The notes: generated from the sequence alone by a model not told the origin. A stretch of DNA of 64,000 nucleotides from Helicobacter pylori (GCF_016748675.1 NZ_CP051534.1:1240001-1304000); one strand, 5' to 3'; numbered from the stretch's first letter, positions 1 through 8,504 are shown. Numbers and translations are program-made.

Positions 1-1
1 G

Positions 2-403
2 GTTTTAGAATATGTTGCTGCAGGACTCATTGATAATGAGAGCATGAAATTTTTAAAAGCCAAAGTTGAAGAAGCTTTTGATAGTTTTAACAAAACAACA
101 AGTGATTTGGAAAGAGAATTAAATTTTATCCAAAATAGCAATTTTCAAACACAAAAATATATTTGGAATAATCCGTTTCTTGGTTGGTGGTATGATAGCT
201 GGAACAATCAACCACAACCACAACACAACCCTTATCAGCAAAACGAATTAAATAGGTTGAATAATGAAAATATAAATATAGAATATATTAAAAATAATGT
301 TTTAAGTTATTTTGATATAAAAAGGGATAGAGAAACTCTCTTTAATTTAATTGAAGCTCCTAAACAATACCTTCAAAATATTGTTATCACCCACGAAGAG
401 TAA
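2..403 (+). CDS. Unrecognised protein, C-terminal part (gene runs off the left edge)
   Basis: The reading frame is open from base 2 without a stop, so the ATG at 44 is probably internal and the gene starts outside the window. The 133 visible residues are rich in Asn, Gln and aromatic residues, with a Trp-rich patch (NPFLGWWYDSWNN) followed by a Gln/Pro/His stretch, then a charged helical tail ending in THEE. There is no signal peptide or membrane segment in the visible part. I do not recognise the family. In strain 26695 I remember atpE next to pnp here, so this may be strain-variable DNA; that is inference. It converges on pnp across a hairpin. Confidence 0.55.
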   Translation, partial: VLEYVAAGLIDNESMKFLKAKVEEAFDSFNKTTSDLERELNFIQNSNFQTQKYIWNNPFLGWWYDSWNNQPQPQHNPYQQNELNRLNNENINIEYIKNNVLSYFDIKRDRETLFNLIEAPKQYLQNIVITHEE

Positions 404-429
404 TAAAAAGAGTGTATATATTTTAGCCA

Positions 430-463
430 AGTCCTATGTATTAGATTGGTTTTACATAGGACT
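430..463. terminator. Hairpin between converging genes
   Basis: An 11-bp perfect stem (AGTCCTATGTA at 430-440 with TACATAGGACT at 453-463) encloses a 12-nt loop. It lies between the plus-strand ORF ending at 403 and the minus-strand pnp ending at 485, so it could end transcription from both sides. Neither flank has a strong T-run, so efficiency is uncertain. Confidence 0.5.
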
Positions 464-484
464 ATGGATAATTTAAGAGATGGA

Positions 485-2551
485 TTAAGCTAAATCCAAA
501 GCGATTTTACCCTTATTGAAACTAATCACCCTACATTTGATGCTATCGCCTTCTTTTAAAGCCACTTGACACCTGTCCATGTTTTGTTTTCTCAACAAGC
601 CTTCGCCCCCCTTAGGCAAGCTTAAAAACGCCCCAAAATCCACAATTCGTTTCACTTGAGCTTCTAATACCTCATCAATAGCGTATTGCTCCAATTCTTG
701 ATCTAAAGAATGCAAATAATTTAAAATAAATTCCTTAGTTTTCAAAACCCGTTCTTTATTCCCCATGATTTTCACTTCACCGCTCGGTTTATTCAAATCA
801 ATTTTAACCTCAAACTTTTCTACTATCTCTTTAATCACACGCCCTCCTTGACCGATAATTTCTACAATTTTATCGGGAGCGACATTAAAAATTTCAGTCG
901 TGGGCAAATGGGAAAAATTGATCACAATCTTTTCTTTCGCTTCATGCATGATTTTTAAAATATGTTTCCGCGCTTCTTTAGCTTGGAGTAAGGCTTGGTA
1001 TAAAACCTCTAATCTAATACCGCTCATTTTGGTATCCATTTGCATGGCCGTAATGCCTTCTAAATTCCCAGCAATTTTAAAATCCATATCGCCTTCGGCG
1101 TCTTCTAATCCGCTAATATCGCTTAAAATAGCGTGATCTTGCCCTTCGCTCACCATGCCCATAGCCACCCCAGCGACTAAATCATAAATTTCCACACCGC
1201 TTGCATAAAGGGCTAAAGACCCTGCGCACACGCTCGCCATTGAGCTTGAGCCATTGCTTTCTAAAATCTCAGAAACCAATCGTATCACCTGCTCTTTATT
1301 TTTAATGCTCGTTTCTAAGGCTCTTTTAGCCAAATTCCCATGCCCTAATTCGCGCCTTGAAGTCGCGCCAATAGAACTCGCTTCGCCCACGCAAAAAGGA
1401 GGGAAATTATAATGAAACATGAAGCGCTCTTTGATAGGGGCTTTATGCTCCAAACTCTCATGGGTTTGAGCGTCATTATCCGTGCCTAAAACCCCTACCA
1501 CTAAGCTCTGCGTTTGCCCCCTAGTGAATAAAATGGAGCTGTGCGCCATAGGGAGCAAATCGCTCTCTATCAAAATGGGCCGCACTTCTTCTAACGCGCG
1601 CTTATCCGGACGGATTTTATCCTTAATAATCATGCGCCTTATCTCAGTTTTTTTCACTTTTTCTAAAGACCATTCAATTTCTTCTAAACTGAACTCTGAA
1701 TGGGCTTCACTGATTTTTTTAGCAATTTCATTGAAAACATTTTCTCGCTCGCTCAAAGCAGAACTTTCAATGCCTTTGATGATTTCATCAAAATACTGGT
1801 TTTTTAATAAATCTAACAGCCTTTCATTAAAAATTATTCCTTGGCTTTCTTTAAAAAGCAGCTCGTTTTGGTGAGGCGTGAAAGCCTCTTCATAAAGCGT
1901 GCAAGTTTCTTTCAAACTTTTTTGAGCCAACTCTAAAGCTTTTAGCATTAAAGACTCTTCTAAAGCGTTTAATTTTTGCCCCAAAGAGCGCATTTCTATC
2001 ATGTTCAAACTCTCTTTGGTGCCGGACACGAACAGATCCAAACTGGATTGATTCAAAAGGCTTGCGCTAGGGTTAATGATAAATTCGTTGTCCATCCTAG
2101 CGATCCTGCAAGCGCTCACGCTTTTAATGGGAGCGATATGGGCCAAAAAGAGAGCGGCTGAAGCGGCGTTTAAAGCGGAGACTTGCAAATCATTTTCAAT
2201 ATCATGGCTTAAAACCATTAAAGTGATTTGGGTAGGGTAGCGGTAATCTTTAGGGAATAAAGGGCGTAAAGTCCTGTCTATAAGCCTAGAGGTTAAGATT
2301 TCAAAATCTTGCGCTCTGCCTTCTCTTTTAACAAAACCGCCAGGAATTTTACCGGCAGCATACGATTTTTCTAAAAACTGCACCACTAAAGGCAGAAAAT
2401 CTTCACTCACAGGCTCTCTTTCTATACACACGCTCGCTAAAATGATGGTTTTTCCTAAGCGGTATAAAAGAGAGCTGGTGGCTTGTTTGGCCACTTGTTT
2501 GAGAGCGAACTCTTCGGTTTTGTTACTAGAATTGATGGTGATAAAATCCAT
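485..2551 (-). CDS. pnp: Polyribonucleotide nucleotidyltransferase (PNPase)
   Basis: The 688-residue protein has the full PNPase layout: two RNase PH domains (about residues 10-140 and 305-520), a KH domain with the IGQGGRVI GxxG loop near residue 560, and a C-terminal S1 domain (about 615-685, EAQVKRIVDFGAFLSL). PNPase degrades RNA 3' to 5' phosphorolytically and can add tails in the reverse reaction. The ATG start lies 2 nt after the stop of the phosphoribosyltransferase-like gene, so it is the last gene of the purD-RDD-lptD-PRT-pnp unit. Length is normal for the family and no key region is missing. Confidence 0.97.
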   Translation of the reverse strand: MDFITINSSNKTEEFALKQVAKQATSSLLYRLGKTIILASVCIEREPVSEDFLPLVVQFLEKSYAAGKIPGGFVKREGRAQDFEILTSRLIDRTLRPLFPKDYRYPTQITLMVLSHDIENDLQVSALNAASAALFLAHIAPIKSVSACRIARMDNEFIINPSASLLNQSSLDLFVSGTKESLNMIEMRSLGQKLNALEESLMLKALELAQKSLKETCTLYEEAFTPHQNELLFKESQGIIFNERLLDLLKNQYFDEIIKGIESSALSERENVFNEIAKKISEAHSEFSLEEIEWSLEKVKKTEIRRMIIKDKIRPDKRALEEVRPILIESDLLPMAHSSILFTRGQTQSLVVGVLGTDNDAQTHESLEHKAPIKERFMFHYNFPPFCVGEASSIGATSRRELGHGNLAKRALETSIKNKEQVIRLVSEILESNGSSSMASVCAGSLALYASGVEIYDLVAGVAMGMVSEGQDHAILSDISGLEDAEGDMDFKIAGNLEGITAMQMDTKMSGIRLEVLYQALLQAKEARKHILKIMHEAKEKIVINFSHLPTTEIFNVAPDKIVEIIGQGGRVIKEIVEKFEVKIDLNKPSGEVKIMGNKERVLKTKEFILNYLHSLDQELEQYAIDEVLEAQVKRIVDFGAFLSLPKGGEGLLRKQNMDRCQVALKEGDSIKCRVISFNKGKIALDLA

Positions 2552-2553
2552 AT

Positions 2554-3258
2554 TTAATGTTCCTTTTTTAAATTAGGCGCGTTGTTAGCACCCAAGTATT
2601 TTTCAATTTCTTCATTGCTTAATCGTTTGAGTTCTTTATAATGATGCTCCACAGAGACAAAACATTCAGGGCGGTACACGCTAATCACCCCATCGCACAA
2701 ACTTTCTAAGCCTTGAGCGACATTTTGCGCGAGAATGGGGGTTAAAATATAAATGTCTTGGCATTCTTTTTTCAAGCAAGTTTGCACGCCTAACCCTGCT
2801 CTAAACCCGGTTTCAATCCCCCTATCTACGATAAAAATATTTTTATCTTTTAAGCTTTTGATCGCATTGCCTTTGCGATACTGATAGATGTGGGACAAAA
2901 TGTCTTCTTCATAAGCCCGCTTGGCTTCCCCATAAACATAATCTAAAGTGATGTCAAAGGAATTGATCAAGCTTTCATTCATCACTATATCCATGCTTTC
3001 ACTCACTAAAGCGATCTCGCATTTTGAGTTTAAAGGGGCTAGGATAGGTTCTAAAAAAAGTATATCATAAGTCGCTCCAAATTTTTGCGCTAAAGCGTGA
3101 GCTAAATACAGAGCGTTAAAACTCAAAGCGAGCATGATGGAATCTTTTAAATCAATATGGCGCGTGTGGATTTCATTAATCAATTTGTTTAAAGCGTCTT
3201 CTTCATTGATAAAACGCATGCCCTCTATATCGGTGATATGGCTAAAATCCGTATTCAA
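2554..3258 (-). CDS. Type I phosphoribosyltransferase-like protein
   Basis: The 234-residue soluble protein has a PRPP-loop-like segment, NIFIVDRGIETGFRAG (about residues 140-155), in the position of the type I phosphoribosyltransferase motif, and an upstream Rossmann-type strand pattern (TYDILFLEPI). It resembles the predicted phosphoribosyltransferases of COG1926; substrate is unknown. The consensus acidic pair before the loop is VDR rather than DD, so catalytic activity is not assured. It lies between lptD (14-nt gap) and pnp (2-nt gap) and is probably co-transcribed. Orthologous to HP1214 by context. Confidence 0.75.
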   Translation of the reverse strand: MNTDFSHITDIEGMRFINEEDALNKLINEIHTRHIDLKDSIMLALSFNALYLAHALAQKFGATYDILFLEPILAPLNSKCEIALVSESMDIVMNESLINSFDITLDYVYGEAKRAYEEDILSHIYQYRKGNAIKSLKDKNIFIVDRGIETGFRAGLGVQTCLKKECQDIYILTPILAQNVAQGLESLCDGVISVYRPECFVSVEHHYKELKRLSNEEIEKYLGANNAPNLKKEH

Positions 3259-3272
3259 ATCTGTTCCTTTTC

Positions 3273-5534
3273 TTACTTACGCTGTAAAGAGCGGTAAGTT
3301 ACATTGGTTTTAGTGATCGGTGAAAAGTCTAATTCTAGCTTAACATAGTTATTTTCAAACACTCTTATAGGCTGGTTGGGATCGCCAGTGAGGATAGGGC
3401 GTCGTTGGTTGACGAATTGAAAGCCAATCCCAAAACAACGGATTTTTTTATAAATCCCCACATTCCAATTTAAAACCACATTGTTTCTAATATCATAACC
3501 CACATCCGCACTCATGGAAAAGTAACCAAAGTCGTTGCTAAAACCCGCCTTTAAATAATCCGCAGGATTTTCTACAATGCTATTAATCCCACTGCTAAAA
3601 TTGTTCCTTAAAAAATAAGAGAGGTTAAAGCTTAAAAACTTGCGTTGGTAATTGGCGTTCACAGAGATTTCTTCTAAGCGGTTTTGATAAAACGAATAAA
3701 AGACATTCCCAAAGATATTCAATCCTGTTAAGGGCGAAAACCCGATCTTGCTCTCTAGTGGCATTCTAAAGGGCGAAACTTTATCGTCAAGATTGATGAG
3801 TTGCGATATTTTAAAATACAACAACTCTTGCCCCCCTAAGCCATAAAGGTATTGCGTTAGGGTTAAATCCACCGTCTTATTGCTCGCATTGCTAGGTAAA
3901 ATGCTGCTAGGATTCCACACCGAGTCATACAAACGCCCTTGATAATCATAATCTCTCAATAAAGGCGAAGTGTAGCTGTTTAAGGCTTGCGCGCTTAAAG
4001 CATACATGTTTTGAGAAAACAAGCCGTTTTTAAAGGTGTAATAAGGGATGTTGAAAATCGCTTCCAATTGGATCGTGTGGAAAAGCTTGTTGTATTCTCT
4101 GGCTAAATCCGTATTGACATACATGGAAAAATTGGAAGACACAAAATTCCCAAATTCCCTTGATTCATTAGGGATCGTAGGCACGAAGGAATTTTTAGAT
4201 TGCATTAAAGCCACATTAGATAGTTGGAGATCGTTCCAAAGCCCTAAAGATAAATACTTTTTAAACAAAGAAAATTGCAAGCCCACCGGCACATTCAAAG
4301 CGTTTTGCACATAGCCATAACCAATCTCTCTTGCGGTGTTTCTAAACTGATAATCCACCGAATACAATAAATTCCTAAAATACAAAGAATTTAAATATTT
4401 ATGGTATTGCAAATTAGGGACAGATTGGAAAGTGCGGTTATTGTTGATTTTATTCAGGTTTAAAAAATACTTGATATTCAAGCCGTAATAATTGTTTTCT
4501 GTTTGCAAATAGTAATTCGCCCTAGACATGTGCGTGGCGTCTGTGATACGCTTATTAACCTTTTCAAAACGCACATAGTCCAAATCGTTCATGTATAAAA
4601 AGTCAATGTAATGCCCGTTGTCAATATTAGACTTAAGATGGAAGTATTTTTGTAAAGTGTCCCTACTAGAGCTTAAAAATTCAAAACCATAGATATTTTG
4701 ATTCCTCAAATCGTAGCGTTTGACGTATTGGGTGTAATTCCTAAAATAGCGCGCATTGAATAAAAACCTGTCGTTTTTAGAGTTAATGTAGCGCGCTTCA
4801 AAATTCAAGCCAAAACCCCTTTTATAGCGGATTTGTGGGGTAAAGGTCATATCCCATGAGTTTTTGGGGGCTAAATAAAAGGGTTGCAAATAAATAAAGC
4901 CGTCTAAGTTGGAAGTGCCAAACTCAGGGTATAAAAACCCGGTAGTTCTTTTATTGCTAGTGGACATGAAAATATAGGGCAAATACAATACAGGAATATC
5001 ACCGATATAGATCTTAGGATTCCACATTGACAAATGCGATTTTTGCATGTTGAATGAGCCTGAAGTCGCATTGACATGCCAAATGGGGTTATCAATGCTG
5101 CACCCTGAAGCACTCATGTTTTTCACCTTATATTTTTGATCCTTCCCGCTAGCAATATCCGCGCTCACCCAAATCCCGCTCACGCTGTCTTGGACATAAA
5201 AGGGGAAAATGATTTCATATTTTTCATTCAAACTCAATTTCACGTAATCGGTTTTAACGAGCAAACCCTCGCCCCTATAAACCTTGATATTCCCCTCTAA
5301 TAACGCTTCTTTGGTTTTAGTGTCATAACGCACCTTGTCCGCTAGAATATACACATCATAATTCAATAAGATCGCATTCCCTGAGGCGGTTATCACATTG
5401 TCTTTAGCGCTCACTTTATCCGCAAGGATTTCAAAAATCTTATGGTTTTGTTTGTCAAATCGTTGCATAGCGATTTCTTTAGCCTCTAATGCGCTCAACA
5501 AAAAAAAGACCGCCAAATACAACCAATAAATCAT
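3273..5534 (-). CDS. lptD: LPS-assembly outer membrane protein LptD (OstA/Imp)
   Basis: The 753-residue protein starts with a hydrophobic signal peptide (MIYWLYLAVFFLLSALEA). An OstA/LptA-like periplasmic domain follows (about residues 25-130, with repeats such as KVSAKDNVITASGNAILL), then a long beta-barrel region rich in aromatic, alternating strands and the LptD-type motif WNPKIYIGDIPVLYLPYIF. It inserts lipopolysaccharide into the outer leaflet. Cys residues are sparse compared with E. coli LptD, so its disulfide arrangement must differ. ATG lies 2 nt after the RDD gene stop. It ends normally before the phosphoribosyltransferase-like gene. Confidence 0.93.
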   Translation of the reverse strand: MIYWLYLAVFFLLSALEAKEIAMQRFDKQNHKIFEILADKVSAKDNVITASGNAILLNYDVYILADKVRYDTKTKEALLEGNIKVYRGEGLLVKTDYVKLSLNEKYEIIFPFYVQDSVSGIWVSADIASGKDQKYKVKNMSASGCSIDNPIWHVNATSGSFNMQKSHLSMWNPKIYIGDIPVLYLPYIFMSTSNKRTTGFLYPEFGTSNLDGFIYLQPFYLAPKNSWDMTFTPQIRYKRGFGLNFEARYINSKNDRFLFNARYFRNYTQYVKRYDLRNQNIYGFEFLSSSRDTLQKYFHLKSNIDNGHYIDFLYMNDLDYVRFEKVNKRITDATHMSRANYYLQTENNYYGLNIKYFLNLNKINNNRTFQSVPNLQYHKYLNSLYFRNLLYSVDYQFRNTAREIGYGYVQNALNVPVGLQFSLFKKYLSLGLWNDLQLSNVALMQSKNSFVPTIPNESREFGNFVSSNFSMYVNTDLAREYNKLFHTIQLEAIFNIPYYTFKNGLFSQNMYALSAQALNSYTSPLLRDYDYQGRLYDSVWNPSSILPSNASNKTVDLTLTQYLYGLGGQELLYFKISQLINLDDKVSPFRMPLESKIGFSPLTGLNIFGNVFYSFYQNRLEEISVNANYQRKFLSFNLSYFLRNNFSSGINSIVENPADYLKAGFSNDFGYFSMSADVGYDIRNNVVLNWNVGIYKKIRCFGIGFQFVNQRRPILTGDPNQPIRVFENNYVKLELDFSPITKTNVTYRSLQRK

Positions 5535-5536
5535 GA

Positions 5537-6016
5537 TTAAAACAACACCAAAAGACTTTTGCTTTTTTCTTCATGCCATGCCCTATGATAGGGGTTTTTA
5601 AACACTACAAACCATAAAAAGGGGCATAGAAAAACCACGATCTTTAACCCTAAACGCTTCAATAAAATAGCCCTACTGGGGCAATCTGCTAAATAAATAT
5701 CAATAATCTTAATCCTAAAAACCAGTTTAGCCAAACTCATCTTGCACAAACACACAAAAAAGATTTCATAAACGCCATACAAGATGATAAAACCCATCGC
5801 AACAAACACGCCATGATAAATGGGGTTAGCCAGCCAGTATAAAGAATGCAAGAAATCGCACGCCCTTAAAAGATCACTCAATAAAAACGCTACCAACAAA
5901 CCATCGGTTAAAAACGCTAAGATGCGCCAATACAAGGGGCATAAACGCATTTTTTCACGCATAAGGAGTGTTTCTATGATTTCAGTTTCTTCTTTTTCTA
6001 AATTTGGAGAGCGCAT
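5537..6016 (-). CDS. RDD-family membrane protein
   Basis: This 159-residue protein has the RDD-family signature (RILAFLTDGLL, about residues 31-41) at the head of the first membrane segment, and two further hydrophobic stretches (HGVFVAMGFIILYGVYEIFF and IVVFLCPFLWFVVF). A basic loop (LAKLVFRIKIID) precedes the last segment, as in the family. Function is unknown; RDD proteins have been linked to ion transport in other bacteria. It sits between purD (41-nt gap) and lptD (2-nt gap) in one minus-strand unit. A second, different RDD protein is at 46170-46634. Confidence 0.8.
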   Translation of the reverse strand: MRSPNLEKEETEIIETLLMREKMRLCPLYWRILAFLTDGLLVAFLLSDLLRACDFLHSLYWLANPIYHGVFVAMGFIILYGVYEIFFVCLCKMSLAKLVFRIKIIDIYLADCPSRAILLKRLGLKIVVFLCPFLWFVVFKNPYHRAWHEEKSKSLLVLF

Positions 6017-6057
6017 TCAAAAACAAACAAGACAAACTCTTTGGTTTGTTTTAAACT

Positions 6058-7332
6058 TCAAGAGTATTCTTTCAGATCTAACACCTTAAAACCAATATCC
6101 TTGCGATAAAACATGCCTTCAAAATGCACCTTTTGAGCGATTTCATAAGCATGGTTTCTGGCTTCTAATAAGGATTTTCCTCTGCCAATGGCAAAGATCA
6201 CCCTCCCCCCACTGCTTTCAAACACGCCGTTATCCTGCTCCACCTCCCCTAAAATCAAATGGCCCTTTTTTTCATCAACCGGATCAATATAAAGGGTTTG
6301 TTTGGGCGAAGAGCTGGCGGGGTAATTCCTAGAAACAAGCGCCACACTCATCACAAATTCTTTAGAAAACACCAATTCAAGAGAATTTAATTCCCCTTTG
6401 GCTGTAGCCAAACACAAATCTAAAAGCGAGCTTTCTAAAAGGGGTAAAATCGTCTGGCATTCAATATCTTTAAAACGCACGCTAAAATCCAATAAATACG
6501 GCTCTAAAACGCCCTTTTCTTCTATGACCACAATTTCAGCGAGCAAAACCCCTTTAAAAGGCGCGTTATTATCTTGCAATTTTTTTAAAGCGGGTTTAAA
6601 AATCTGCTCTTTGATTTTCTCTTCTAAATGATCAAAGAAAAAATTTGCAGGAGCGAACGCTCCCATGCCACTGGTATTGACCCCATTATCCCCCTCTAAT
6701 AAGCGTTTATAGTTTTGGCAAAAGGGCAGCAAAATAAAATCATCGTTGGCTATGAGCGCTGTAACTGAAAGCTCAAACCCCTCTAAAAAAGGCTCTATGA
6801 TCACAGGCTCATTATTTTGTTTGAAAGCGTCTTCAAGGATTTTTAGCACTTCTTCTTGATGATGGACAATGCTTGTGTTTTTATTCAACGCTTTAATGAC
6901 TAAAGGGAAGGAAGCACTTTGAATGTGATTGAGAGCTTCTTTTAAATCGTTTGTTTCAAAGTAAGACGCGCTTTTAATACCGCACTCTTTAACAAAAGCT
7001 TTCATGTAGCTTTTAGAAGCTTCTAACTTAGCCGCTTCTTTAGAAGCCCCAAACACTAAAATCCCCGCTTTTTCTAGCATTTCTGTAAGCCCTAAAATCA
7101 AAAGCTCTTCTTCTGAAATGATGGCTAAATGGATCTGTTTTTTAAGGGCCAATTCCACGATATGCTCATAATGTTCGCATTCCAGATTCTCGCCTAAATC
7201 TTGAGTGCCACCATTACCCAAATAAAAATACAAAGCATTCACTCGCTCATCTTGCTGAAGCCTTTGAGCCAAAGCATACTCTCGCCCCTTATTCCCCACA
7301 ATTAAAACATTATAGTTATTGTTATCTTTCAT
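6058..7332 (-). CDS. purD: PurD-like phosphoribosylamine-glycine ligase, catalytic residues eroded
   Basis: The 424-residue protein has the length and order of PurD: N-domain with GNKGREYALAQRL (family form GGREHAL), ATP-grasp core and C-terminal domain ending with the conserved YRKDIGFK segment. PurD makes glycinamide ribonucleotide in purine synthesis. Several family-invariant sites are changed: the glycine-rich ATP loop usually read as KADGLAAGKGV is KALNKNTSIVHH; FNCRFGDPETQ is FSVRFKDIECQ; NTGGMGAY is NTSGMGAF. H. pylori is known to lack most de novo purine genes, so the gene may be decaying or repurposed. It is the first gene of the minus-strand unit leading to lptD and pnp. Confidence 0.85.
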   Translation of the reverse strand: MKDNNNYNVLIVGNKGREYALAQRLQQDERVNALYFYLGNGGTQDLGENLECEHYEHIVELALKKQIHLAIISEEELLILGLTEMLEKAGILVFGASKEAAKLEASKSYMKAFVKECGIKSASYFETNDLKEALNHIQSASFPLVIKALNKNTSIVHHQEEVLKILEDAFKQNNEPVIIEPFLEGFELSVTALIANDDFILLPFCQNYKRLLEGDNGVNTSGMGAFAPANFFFDHLEEKIKEQIFKPALKKLQDNNAPFKGVLLAEIVVIEEKGVLEPYLLDFSVRFKDIECQTILPLLESSLLDLCLATAKGELNSLELVFSKEFVMSVALVSRNYPASSSPKQTLYIDPVDEKKGHLILGEVEQDNGVFESSGGRVIFAIGRGKSLLEARNHAYEIAQKVHFEGMFYRKDIGFKVLDLKEYS

Positions 7333-7458
7333 GTCTTTCCTGCAATGTGGTTGTTTTTAAACCCAGATGACCGCTACTTTTACATGCACATAAGTTCAAC
7401 AAACCTACACTAATAAGGCTAGGAGGATCTTCTTAGGGGCAGATTTAAAAAAATGCCA

Positions 7459-7511
7459 TCACACAAAAACCACTACCTTAGCCTAACTTATTTTTTCAAC
7501 GAACTTGCCAT
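7459..7511 (-). pseudogene. Decayed AapA-like type I toxin ORF
   Basis: On the minus strand ATG GCA at 7511 opens a reading frame that stops after seven codons (MASSLKK). Two frames over, the same DNA reads KIS-stop-AKVVVFV-stop. Known AapA toxins (about 30 residues, from memory) contain KISFLGCKVVV, so both halves of the motif are recognisable with a short deletion and frameshift between them. A perfect TATAAT box lies about 40 bp upstream, and the transcript would begin with a small hairpin, as AapA mRNAs do. The assignment is inference from a very short match. Confidence 0.4.
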
Positions 7512-7548
7512 CAAATAAGAAACGCGAATCACCCAGGCGATGCTTACA

Positions 7549-7554
7549 ATTATA
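7549..7554 (-). promoter_or_regulatory. TATAAT -10 box of the aapA-like locus, possibly also serving purD
   Basis: The minus strand reads AAGTATAATTG here, a perfect -10 hexamer. Transcription would start near 7542 and immediately enter a stem ATCGC-CTGG-GTGAT (about 7523-7536). The next intact gene downstream on this strand is purD, about 210 nt away, so this promoter may also supply purD with a long leader. Confidence 0.5.
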
Positions 7555-7735
7555 CTTAAATTTTAAAGAAATTCCATGTAAAACTATACAGCATAAAAAA
7601 CACAATCAAGAGATAGATAACGAAAGGAGTTATAGTCGTGGGTATGGGCGTTAAGGTTTCAATTGCGTTCGAATTTCTAATTTTTTGCTCTCAATCTTTT
7701 AGAAAAAATTCAAACTCTAAGGATCTATCTTTTCG

Positions 7736-8089
7736 TTAGGGTTTAGAGCGATTTGGTTCATCGCATTCAAACGAAAAATTTTTTCCGTCAAACTTTCTGA
7801 GAAAAAGACCTGATTGTTTGCACAATTCCAATGCTTTGTTAAGCTTTTGATTTCTTATCTCTTCCAATTGTTTAATATTCGTATCAAGATAGGCTTCATA
7901 GGTTTCTTCTGTCATTATAGTTACTCCAAATGTTAAAATACTATAGCCTTTATTTTGATAATAGGTTTTAAGTGCAACAAAGATCACTAAAGCATAAACA
8001 CCTAAAAGCGCCAATAACCAAAGAGTTATTTTGCTTGTTATGTATAATGCTTTTTTCACTTCAATACCTAAGATTATCAAAATAATCAA
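7736..8089 (-). CDS. Small membrane-anchored protein of unknown function (paralogue of the neighbouring gene)
   Basis: Up to 117 residues from the ATG at 8089, or 107 from a GTG at 8059, which lies one base after the upstream stop and would be translationally coupled; I favour the GTG form. One membrane segment (ITLWLLALLGVYALVIFVAL) follows a basic N-terminus, then a short charged helix and a C-terminal motif ALELCKQSG...FDGKNFSFECDEP. The same motif ends the upstream gene, and 26 bp of DNA coding for it are identical in both. I do not recognise the family. The pair probably arose by duplication. Confidence 0.6.
   Translation of the reverse strand: MIILIILGIEVKKALYITSKITLWLLALLGVYALVIFVALKTYYQNKGYSILTFGVTIMTEETYEAYLDTNIKQLEEIRNQKLNKALELCKQSGLFLRKFDGKNFSFECDEPNRSKP
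7755..7780. repeat. 26-bp exact direct repeat, copy 1 (partner at 8179-8204)
   Basis: These 26 bases are identical to 8179-8204, 424 bp apart. Both copies encode the FSFECDEP region of the two paralogous minus-strand genes. Recombination between them would delete one gene body and fuse the two. Confidence 0.85.
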
Positions 8090-8504
8090 ACATTTTAGTA
8101 TTGTTTTGTGGCTGTGTATTTTGATGATTGGAGTTAAGAATGTTGTTTGTAGGGTTTTCTAAGGGCTTTTTTGTAGCCGGTTCATCGCATTCAAACGAAA
8201 AATTGGTGTTATCAAATTTTTTAAGAACACGATTTTGTTGTTTGCAAAATTCTAAAAACTTTTGAAAATTCTCTTGAGATTTTTTTTCTTGCTCTTCTTT
8301 TTGCCTACGCTGTTCTTTAAGATTTTTTTCTCTTAAAATTTCAGTATCTCTTTTAATTTCTGCTTCTTTTAATCCAATATTGCTAAGTTTTTTAAATTTA
8401 ATACAATTTTCAAATGATTTAAGCAAAGAAAGACATAAAGAATCTTCAATTTCTAATGCATCTAGTTGCTTGCCAATTTTATACTGAAACCAAATATTAT
8501 TCAT
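8061..8504 (-). CDS. Soluble coiled-coil protein of unknown function (paralogue of the neighbouring gene)
   Basis: The 147-residue protein starts at an ATG at 8504 behind AAGGAATT. It is soluble, with a Lys/Glu/Gln-rich predicted coiled coil (about residues 45-85, EKNLKEQRRQKEEQEKK), then the motif FLEFCKQQ...FDNTNFSFECDEP shared with the next gene, and an Asn/Gln-rich tail. I do not recognise the family. It overlaps or abuts the following gene, so the two probably form one small operon. The 16-bp tandem repeat array begins 87 bp upstream of its start, where its promoter would be expected. Confidence 0.6.
   Translation of the reverse strand: MNNIWFQYKIGKQLDALEIEDSLCLSLLKSFENCIKFKKLSNIGLKEAEIKRDTEILREKNLKEQRRQKEEQEKKSQENFQKFLEFCKQQNRVLKKFDNTNFSFECDEPATKKPLENPTNNILNSNHQNTQPQNNTKMFDYFDNLRY
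8179..8204. repeat. 26-bp exact direct repeat, copy 2 (partner at 7755-7780)
   Basis: Same 26-base string as 7755-7780, in the same orientation and the same part of the coding sequence. Confidence 0.85.

Larger units (their letters stand above)
7333..7735. other. Intergenic region with a decayed aapA-like locus
   Basis: This 403-bp gap between the start of purD and the end of the short gene at 7736 has no intact long gene. Reading the minus strand, it contains a strong -10 box, a 5' hairpin and a broken short ORF resembling AapA toxins (listed separately), followed by a long leader into purD. On the plus strand a 33-codon GTG-started ORF at 7638-7739 follows AAAGGAG, but I see no other support for it. 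Confidence 0.5.

Noticed and set aside
7638..7739. Plus-strand GTG-started 33-codon ORF after AAAGGAG
   Set aside because: Ribosome-like site only; no terminator, no clear promoter and it overlaps the end of the minus-strand gene.
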